A stretch of 64,000 nucleotides of DNA from the NCBI GenBank assembly GCA_024114885.1, contig CP099418.1:5580001-5644000 (forward strand), written 5' to 3'. A program made the position numbers and the translations under genes. The stretch comes from Septoria linicola. Lineage: Eukaryota; Ascomycota; Dothideomycetes; Mycosphaerellales; Mycosphaerellaceae. Shown here in pieces: positions 56,290 through 64,000 of this stretch. The first letter of the stretch is position 1. Every line of letters starts with the position of its first letter. The notes beneath the pieces are model-generated. The model saw only the letters and a list, made by a program, of their open reading frames with translations. It made no database searches and was not told the origin of the DNA.

Positions 56290-59200
56290 TAATAGATAAT
56301 AACTACCCTAATACTAACCCCCTAGGCAGGTATAAGAGCGGTCGCCATGGAACAAGACTTGTTCGGAGAGTAATAGTCTTGTAATACGTTAATTAACCGG
56401 TAGTAACGAGCTCAAAATAGTAGTTCTAAGACTAAGAGCCTTATACTAGGACCGTAGGACATTAAATTGATTAAGTGAGTTAAACATTGCTATCTTAGAA
56501 ACGAGCTGCTACCTTGCTTTTGTACTAAAAGCGCCAAGCACGGCATATAGGTAGGCCTTTGCCTTACTAATCCTCCCTTCCTTAGTATCTAACTAGACAC
56601 CTAACCACTCGTAGATCTTACTTAGAATTGCTTAAAACTAGCTAGTTATTCTATTAAAGTCTATTAAACTTTCAATTAGAGGCTTATTAAATAGTTACCT
56701 TTTCTAACGATAACTACTAAAAACACCTTCTTAGATCCGATTATTATTTGCTAGACGCTACTCTTCTACTATATCCTTAGGGATTTCCTTAGGAACGGCC
56801 TCTCTCTTCTTCGATACTAACACTTCTAGGTTACTATCCGCGCTTATAAAGCTAGCTTCGCTAAACACCTACTCCTTAATATCTATAGCTATAGCGTAGG
56901 CGGTATCGAATTAAGCTTCAGCCGTAGTCTACTATTTAGCTATATAGACCTTAAACTCCTCCTTACTTATACTAAAGAGCTTCTTTATCTCTATACTTAC
57001 TACCTAATCCGCCTATAGAACTCGGCCTACTAAGGTATCGGAAATCGGGCCTAGGCTAGTTAGAAGCACCTTAGTAGCGAAGGGTTTTGTTACTCGCGTA
57101 GGGTATATAGTACCGGAAGCTATAAAGGGTATCCGCTCGCGGTAGAGATATACGCTATAGATCGTAGGAACGTTAACGTAGTTACTATTAGGTAGCTTAT
57201 CTAACGTTCGACTATTAGGGTAGGCTAGAAACACTATCGGAATTATACAATACTCTTCGCCTATACGAGTATACTACTAAGAGATATAGGAGTGCGAAAT
57301 AACTAGCGAGCCTATATTAGTACAAGGATTCTTCTAACTAAGCTTAAGATTAGCTTTTATTTCGTTAGTAATTACTAGAGGTATAGTCTTAACGAAGCCT
57401 ATACCGTAGCCCTACTTATTAGCGATAATACGCCTCGCTAGCTGCTTTGCCTCCTTGAGGTTAAAGAGCCCGTTACTAATCGTGTCCGAGGTTAGTAAAA
57501 GTCGTCTTCTATCGCCGGTATCGTCTAGAGAGATCGCAAATTAAACCTAATCAAGCCCCTTCTCCTTAAGTAGTATATTCTCGTTCAAGGCGATATACTA
57601 GAAGCCGTTAGGGTAGTTAGAACTAGCCTTATCGTCGAAGATATAAAAGGTAGCGGATAGGTAGGCTACGTACTTAATAGTCGTATACGGAGTAGTAACT
57701 AGCTAGTATAGCTATAGTAAAGGATATTAGCGAAGGAGCTATTAGGATAGCGAGTACTATATACCGCGAGACTAACTATACTAACTAACAGCCGTGTTAT
57801 GCTATCGATACACTACAAACTTATACTATATAGCTTCGAGTAAAGAGTCTAGGATCTAAAATAGGCCTCTAGTAGAAGGAGAACAAAAGAGGAAGCCGTG
57901 ATCGGTCTAGGTACCCTTATTACTATCGTAGTCTAAGAGCTCCTAAGCCCTCTAACGGACGTTAGAAGCGACCTTCAAGTCTACTTCGGTTACTACGAAC
58001 TAAAAGGGTCCGAGATAGCTTCCTCCTACCTCGCGTATTAGAGCGTTAATATCGTCCTCTAGTTCCTAAGTATTAGTACCCTTCTTACCGCGACGAGAGC
58101 GTCCTACTAGCTTAGGGAAGAAAGTATTCGCTTCTAGCTTAAACTACGTCTAGTTTTAAGTATTCTAGGCGATAAGAGCTTAGAGATCGGCTATACTACC
58201 TATCTAAATAATACGCTAGTAGAGGGTATACGTTACGTTAGCTGTCTTTAGTAGCTTTAAACCTATAGTATTACCTATCTTAGTTATATATTCTTTATAA
58301 AGAGGCTAGCTAAGGTGCAGAAGAATATCGATTAAAGCGTAGCTCTTAGCTACCTTCTTCTTCTCCTAGACATTATCGACTTCCTTAAGGGCTCTACTAA
58401 CGATTATATAGTAGTAGACTTCAGAGGTAATACTATCTTTTATACAAGCCTAGTAACGTAGATTAGGCTCCGAGTCGCTCTCTAGCTTAATTCCGCTATT
58501 ATCTTCTAGCACGATTAGCGATAGGCGTTACGGACCCGGTAGCGGCTCTATCGTAGATAATACTTAGTCTTATATAGGATCGCTATCGCTCGAAGCGCTT
58601 AGTATAGGAGAAGTCTCGATCGAGGTAATAATAGTTTCTCTAGCACGAATTCTAGTAAGCCTCCCGCTCTTACGAAGGACGGGCGTAGGCTTCTTCGTAG
58701 AGCTTAGCGTTAACTTCTCTAACTAAGCTTTTAGCCTCTATATAGTACTAGGCGATACGGAATCTCTAAGGCGAGGCTCTAGGGTCGTAAGCAAATTGCC
58801 TTCTCCTTCTCCTTCTTAACTAGAGTTCCGAGTAGGACTAGATAAAGATAGGCCCTTAGGCGTAGAGGAAGAGGGTCGTCTATTAGGTCTTAGGTTTCTA
58901 GGAGGAGGTAATAGTCTATAGGACATTAAGGGCTGTTTCTCTACTATTAGGAATACGTAGGTCGGTTCTTCGAAGGTCTCTCCTTTAGTAAGCTTGACCG
59001 TGAATCCGTACTAATTAAGTCTATAGCCTACCTCTAGGCGCGCTTCTCTTATCTTATAGCTGAACACGTCGACCTACGAGAGCTCCTCCTTAAACTTGTT
59101 CTAGTAGCGTCTCCTATCTAAGTTCGTATTAATAAAGCCTAAGCTCTACGAGCTAGGAGTCTTCTTACTTCTCTATAGCTGAAAATACTAGCTACGAGAG

Positions 59201-59948
59201 AACATGTTCGCTACCTACTAATAGAAACGATCTTGCTTTTACTACGCTAAGAAAACCTAGTCTTTAGGCTCACTCTCTTCGAAGACGCCTTTATACTTAT
59301 TTAACTATTAACGAAGGTTCCTAAGTATCTCTTTATTATATAAGACTTAGTTAAGGAAGAGGAAGTTCTACTCGTACCTAAATTCTATACGTAGCTACTA
59401 CTAGATCAAGTTTCTCTCCTTTACTAAGTCTTAGCCTTCTTAGCGTATCTTCTTTACATTATCGCGCTTTACGCTCTACGCGTTAAGGTACTTTAGCAAA
59501 ATCTTAGTAGAGAGGCGTTTAAAGAAGTTAAATACGCTAATCTTTATCTCGTCGTTTACTTCCTCGACTTGCTTAAGTACTAAGTCGACGCTCTCCTCTT
59601 AGTCTTATAGTGTCTCTAGCGATAGAATAGCTTCGGCAGTATTATTAAGGTTCGTTATACTAGTAAGAGGTCCGCTTAAGGCCTAGAAACTAACGAGAGA
59701 GCCTTCGCGATTAGTACGAGCGAGCGCTATGCCTTATATAGAACTTAAAGAAGCTATCTTTCGTCGTTTCTTCGAGGACTCTTATCTAAGTAGTTCTTAT
59801 ATAGGACTTCGAACGGGAGAGGTAGAAGGCGAAAGCGCTAGTCTTAATAGCTTAGGCGTCAAAGAACGCCGGAAAGGGGAAGTCTTGTTCTTTATACGCG
59901 ATAGAGAAAGGGAACGTCTTTAATTAGTCGTATTAGTAGCTTAGGGCG
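56290..59948 (-). mobile_element. Unclassified repeat, copy B, with long degraded reading frame
   Basis: A 3.66-kb unit less mutated than copy A. A single minus-strand frame can be followed from about 59,750 to 56,350, broken almost only by TAG and TAA. From its N terminus it has a glutamine-rich helical part (ILSLETLQDxEESVDLVLK), a polybasic/Ser-Pro linker (SYRLLPPPRNLRPNRRPSSS), and a conserved-looking second half (LLLTSDTISNGLFNLKEAKQLARRIIANK; VFLAYPNSRTLDKLPNSNYV). A 73-codon fragment of it (57013-57234) is still open. I recognise no transposase, recombinase or reverse transcriptase, and see no terminal inverted repeats. The site CCTCT at 57866-57870 is the empty target of the Copia insertion in copy A. 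Confidence 0.7.
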
Positions 59949-59950
59949 AT

Positions 59951-60003
59951 ATAAAGCGCGTGACTAGTAATAAGTGACTTGAATAGCGAGGAGGGTCGGG
60001 CGC
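59951..60003 (+). pseudogene. Possible 3' part of the histone H3-like relic
   Basis: Directly beyond copy B the bases encode IKRVT (59951-59965), followed 17 bases later by IARRV (59983-59997). Histone H3 has KRVT and LARR seven codons apart at just this point after the AI(H) where the left part stops. The spacing is four bases short, so a small deletion is needed. Confidence 0.4.
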
Positions 60004-61269
60004 GTGACCGGTTATAGAGTTTTCTATTATATTAGTTGCCGCTTACGTATACAAACAGCTATATAGCGTTACTAGGTAGTAACGAAAGATAAGAATCGAA
60101 CTTAATAGAAGCAAGGCTCTATAGTAACTAATTGATAGTTAATAAGGAAGAAGAGATCGTTTAGAGCGTAAAAGTAGTCTAATTATATACCTTATCGTAG
60201 TAGCGTAACTACTATTAGGATTAGAGGTCTATACGCAGGGCTTAGTTACGTAAGGTTTTAGTTATCGTTTAAAAAGACAACTAAAAGTTTACTTTACCTT
60301 AACGCTTCCGTAGCTGTCGTATACTACTAACGCTACTACTAACTACTATAGTATATACCTTACTATCGCCGATAAGGACTAAGACTTAGATACTATCGTC
60401 GTCACCCCTACTAACTTAAAAGAGCCTTATTTTTCGTATACTCGGCCGACTTACTAGATCGCGCTTTCCGTATCGTAAGAGACTACTAACGCTATAATTA
60501 ATAGCTAGAAAGGAGCTATTAGAGCCGTCGTTACTAAAGATTCAAGCTTCTCTACCTTTATATAGGCTGAAAAACCTTAAACTTCAAGAATTCTCTACTA
60601 GAAACTAATATCTTTAGCGATTCCTTTAGTCAGGCGAAAATTAGTAGCAAAAAGGCCTTTAGGATAGAAAATCATTATCTTACTTCGCCGACTAGTAATA
60701 GAAAAGGGCTCTAGGAAGATAGATCGTACTACTAACCTTAGAAATCGCTAGTAGAAAAGAGCTTCGGGAGTATAGATCTAGCTTAGATTTTAAGACCTAG
60801 TAGTAGAAAGCAGCTCGGGATAGCTAACTTTTATAGCGATAGTAGGCTTAGGACTTAGAAAAAGGAGTAGGATAGTAGGTTAGCTAGTAGATATAAAGTC
60901 TATACTTAAAAGTTAAGCTTAGGGAAGTAACTAGCTATATAGATACTTATCTTAGCTATAGAAAATAGCGTCGGGACAGCTAGGATTAGCTAGATTCTTA
61001 CTAATCTAGTAAAAGAGGAGCTCGGGAAGCTTAGATTAGAGCTCGATAGTAGCTCTAGGAATAAAAGAAGTGCTTAGGACAGCTAAGATTTAGCTAGATT
61101 TCTACTAGTCTAGTAAATCACAAGCTTAGGAAGCTCCGATTAGAGCTTAATAGTAGCTTTAGAACTAAGAGAAGCGCTTAGGAAGGTTAGATTAGAGCTC
61201 TAGGAATAAAAGAAGCGCTCGGGATAGTACGATCTTAGGAAGATTAGCCCTTTTATAGTAGAGGCTAGG
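60004..61269. repeat. RIP-mutated region with degenerate tandem units
   Basis: Two units of 103 bp follow each other at 60979-61081 and 61082-61184, both starting GCTARGATT and containing an AGAGCTYRATAGTAGCT-like core; a shorter third unit follows to about 61,230, and looser related units lie from about 60,680. Position suggests the 3' end or LTR of the Gypsy element, but I could not pair it with a second copy. Confidence 0.5.
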
Positions 61270-64000
61270 CTTTAGTAGCTAGATCTTAGCTCATACCTCT
61301 AATTAAGTATCGCCTATCGAATTTCTAAATCTTTAGCTCCGCTAGGCTAGCTTTAGCCTTTAGATTACTAAGTCTTCTACTTCTTCTTTAAGCTCCGTTA
61401 GTAGCTAGCGTATATAACTCTCCCTTTCTTCTTAAGTTATTACTAATAGCTTACTAATAAAGATCTATAGATACTTGTACCTAGGTAGGAGGCCTAGTTC
61501 TATAACCTTCTCTATTAGTAGCGGTGCTTCTTCTAGTTTAACCTAATCCGGAACTAGCTTCAGGTTTTCTTATAGAAAGGTATATTTGTTAAGGTCTATC
61601 CTCTTATAGATATACTCCCGCCTAGAGCTATCTAGTTCCTTAAGCTTATATAATATACCTCTCTATAACACTTTAGACACTCTAAAAGGGCCTTCCTACC
61701 TAAACGTAAGCTTGTAGGAGAAGCTAGTTTTTAACTTAGAGCGGTATACTAATACGAGATCTCTCTCCTTTAGTATAGTAAGGTCCGTATAGCGATATTT
61801 ATCGAAGTACGCCTTGTTCTATTCTTAGAGACGCTATTAACGTAGTCGTCCTTCTTCTATAGTCGTTTCTATAGCTTCTAGAGCTTGAGCTCGAATCGTA
61901 AGGAGCTCTACTCTAGTCTTAACTTTACCTTAATCTATAATCCGGAAGGTATAGTATTCTAGCTCGATTAGTAGTACTACGTCACGCCTAATTATTACCT
62001 CTAACGGTATTAGACCGGTAGTAGAGACTGTTATCGTTCTCTCTACCTATAGAACCGCTAGAATATAGTTACGAATCGTATAAAGGCCGCCGTTAGAGAG
62101 CTTTAAGTAAGCGTCTAATATTGTCTTATAGCCGACTTTAACGATAGCGTTAGACTAAGGGTAGTATAGCGAAATATTAATACGTTTGACACTATACGAT
62201 AGTAGCAGCTTCTCTACGTTACTAAGGTTAGTCTTATAGTTATCGAGGATAACTTCTACGGCGGCACCCTACCGGCAAAAGATCTCTTCCTATATAAACC
62301 TTACTATCTGTACTAAGGAGATACTCTTTACTAGGTACTAGAACATACCTACTTCTAGCTAGCGCGATAGAGATTCGCGTATAACTATTAACGAATAGTT
62401 CTTCGAGATATATAAGCCGTCGATATACTACCTCTAGCTAACCGTAACTTAGAGCGGGATTTGTAGTTCTCTAGGTACCTGTCGTCTATACCGAAGACTA
62501 TAAATAGCATACTACCGAATAGCGAGCGAGATTTAAGTCTAGACTCTATCCTACTACTATCGTTTCTAGATAAGATTATACGTCTATTTAGCGCTATAGT
62601 GACCGTTCTTATAGTAGCATGCCTTAATAATACGAGCTCGCGCTTCGGGTTTATTAATAACTCGCTATAGAGGTCTAGCTACTCGCTCTTAGCGCTAGAG
62701 CTAGTTATTCTTAATATAAAACAGCTAACACTTCTTCCTTAACCGCTTGTACTCGTTATTAGAAACTCCCTTAGGTCTTTGTATTCGTATAAGCACGAAA
62801 GCGATATTTATTAACTCCTAAGAGTAGATCTTATCAATTGTAGGTAGCTCGCTCTAAATCACCTATATAGAGAAAGCGTTAACGTAAAAGGTATCGAAGA
62901 ATTACTCGTTAATTATTAGATCTACGTCTTCTTCCTATTCTATAGCTTCTATATCTTTAGGCGTAGTAGGCTTCCTCGATAACGAATCTAGAGCTATATA
63001 CTTCTTACTAGGAACATATATAACGTTGAAGTCGAAGAGGTAGATCTATACTAGCTAGCGCGTTATTACTATATTCGGTAAATTAGAGGTAGCCTTGTTA
63101 AGCTAGTAAACGAGGGTATTTGTATTAATCTCTAGTTAGAAGTACACTCCGAACAGCTACGGCTTCAGCTTCTTTAATACCTTTAGTATACTAAGGCATT
63201 CGCGCTTTCTAGTATCGTACTTAACCTCTACTAGGTTAAATAGGCCGGACTTATATCGAACTAGATAGTAGAGAAGTAGCTCGTCTCGATTATATTAGGA
63301 AAGCGTATATCTCTAACCTTTACTACTCGAATCTATACCTACGACAATAAGTCCTACTCCTTCTCTAAAGTTAAGAGTAACTAGGGCTAGGGCTGAAACT
63401 AGTACCTTTAAGACGACATCTTTAGCTAGTTAGTGTTCGGTAGTCTATTAAAACTTAGTATCCTTCTATAAGAGTTTAAAGAGTAGAGTAAGGATAATCG
63501 TGAAACCTTTAACCTAGACGCGGTAGTACGTAACTACGCTAAGGAAGATTCGAACCTCCTTCTAATTCTCTAGCGTCGGCTATTTCTTAATCTTCGCTAC
63601 TCTCGCGAAGTCTAGATAGCGACTATCAATACTAGTAAGGTAGCTAACGATTACTAACTATTCGTAATAGAGCTATAGCTTATTAAAAGCTACCGTTATA
63701 TTAGCTCGTTCTATATTATAGAGAACGTCGTCTATAGCTATAATATGTTTAATAACGTAATAGCGGAGGCTAGGTTCAACCTCTTTACTATCGTACTTCG
63801 TCTTAGGCCCTTTAATACCGATATTATTAAGGAACGGCCGTGCCTTATACGAGACATGCTCTATAAGTACTTGATTAATAATACGAACGAACTAGGTAAC
63901 AGAATTCGTAGCTCCTTACGGTAGCGTTGTCTACCGTAACAGTCCTAGTAGTAAGTCGAAGCCTATAAGGTCTCTATATGATTTATCGAGTAGGATTTAG
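61270..64000 (-). mobile_element. Ty3/Gypsy retrotransposon, 3' part of polyprotein, RIP-inactivated
   Basis: Reading leftward from the right edge: reverse transcriptase (TLP*GATNSVT, ARPFLNNIGIKGPKTK, VRIFLSVVTYYRV; about 63,960-63,430), RNase H (about 63,430-62,900) and integrase (KACYYKNGHYSAK near 62,600, ILDNYKTNLS near 62,250, INISLYYP*SNAIVKVGYK near 62,150). The order RT, RNase H, integrase is that of Ty3/Gypsy. The catalytic RT pair reads asparagine-asparagine (63823-63828) and the integrase glutamate reads lysine. The 5' part (gag, protease, 5' LTR) lies beyond the window. Confidence 0.85.

Larger units (their letters stand above)
40376..64000. repeat. RIP-mutated transposon domain
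   Basis: At about 40,376 the composition changes sharply. In the first 370 bp after the edge I see no CpA and no TpG at all, while CpG remains common. ATG codons vanish, which explains the lack of ORFs for 17 kb. This is the expected end point of RIP, which turns CpA into TpA on both strands. Stops inside the old reading frames are mostly TAG and TAA where Gln or Trp is expected. The degree varies: the Copia element and the repeat copy at 56.3-59.9 kb keep some CpA and TpG, so they were mutated less or later. Confidence 0.92.

Noticed and set aside
57013..57234. Separate 73-residue gene
   Set aside because: It is an unbroken piece of the long degraded frame of repeat copy B, which continues on both sides.
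59729..59923. 64-codon plus-strand ORF
   Set aside because: It is antisense to the N-terminal part of the repeat B frame.
56290..59948. Repeat B as a Crypton or Starship-captain element
   Set aside because: Size and lack of terminal inverted repeats would fit a Crypton, but I find no tyrosine-recombinase R..HxxR..Y pattern.
40376..64000. Centromere
   Set aside because: AT-rich RIP-mutated transposons beside an H3-like relic would fit, but repeats of this kind are common away from centromeres and nothing in the sequence decides it.

Overview
The window comes from a filamentous ascomycete, probably a dothideomycete. Genes carry short introns (46 to 98 bp) with GT..AG ends and CTAAC-like branch points. 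The gene content is fungal: kinesin-5, squalene synthase, Zn2Cys6 and Dal5-type proteins. The repeats carry the C:G to T:A signature of repeat-induced point mutation (RIP). The placement in Dothideomycetes is an inference from the look of the genes; I ran no search.

Positions 1-25.6 kb are an ordinary gene-rich block: an Adp1-like ABC transporter (-), a PLP aminotransferase (+), a small secreted protein (-), Tum1-like sulfurtransferase (-), Apc11 (+), a low-complexity protein (-), squalene synthase (-), kinesin-5 (-), a PHAF1/UPF0183 protein (+), a DUF3632-type protein (-), a glucokinase/hexokinase (+), a doubtful small secreted protein (-) and a GH43 glycosidase (-). Coding ends were corrected for introns in six of these.

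Positions 26-35 kb hold a run of neighbouring genes that are all damaged: a mitochondrial tricarboxylate carrier cut off inside its last membrane segment next to a RIP relic, a Zn2Cys6 regulator with a nonsense codon and several frameshifts, a PrpF-type isomerase with a missing C terminus, a Dal5-family MFS transporter with two stops and a frameshift, and a SNF2 ATPase fragment with ruined motifs. The first four resemble in content the fungal itaconate/trans-aconitate clusters (mitochondrial carrier, isomerase or decarboxylase, MFS exporter, regulator), so this may be a decayed organic-acid cluster. A three-exon gene for a 104-residue secreted protein with eight mature cysteines (35687-36117) appears intact and stands at the edge of the gene desert that follows.

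Positions 36.1-40.4 kb show no gene I can support. From about 40,376 to the end, most of the sequence has almost no CpA or TpG left while CpG is kept; the right-hand copy of one repeat (56.3-59.9 kb) is visibly less mutated. Inside this domain I could read a full Ty1/Copia element with 277-bp LTRs, a 5-bp target duplication and an uninterrupted target site in a second copy of its host repeat; two copies of an unclassified repeat with a long reverse-strand reading frame; a hAT transposase; the 3' part of a Ty3/Gypsy polyprotein; and a RIP-degraded histone H3-like gene that seems to be split by one of the unclassified repeats.
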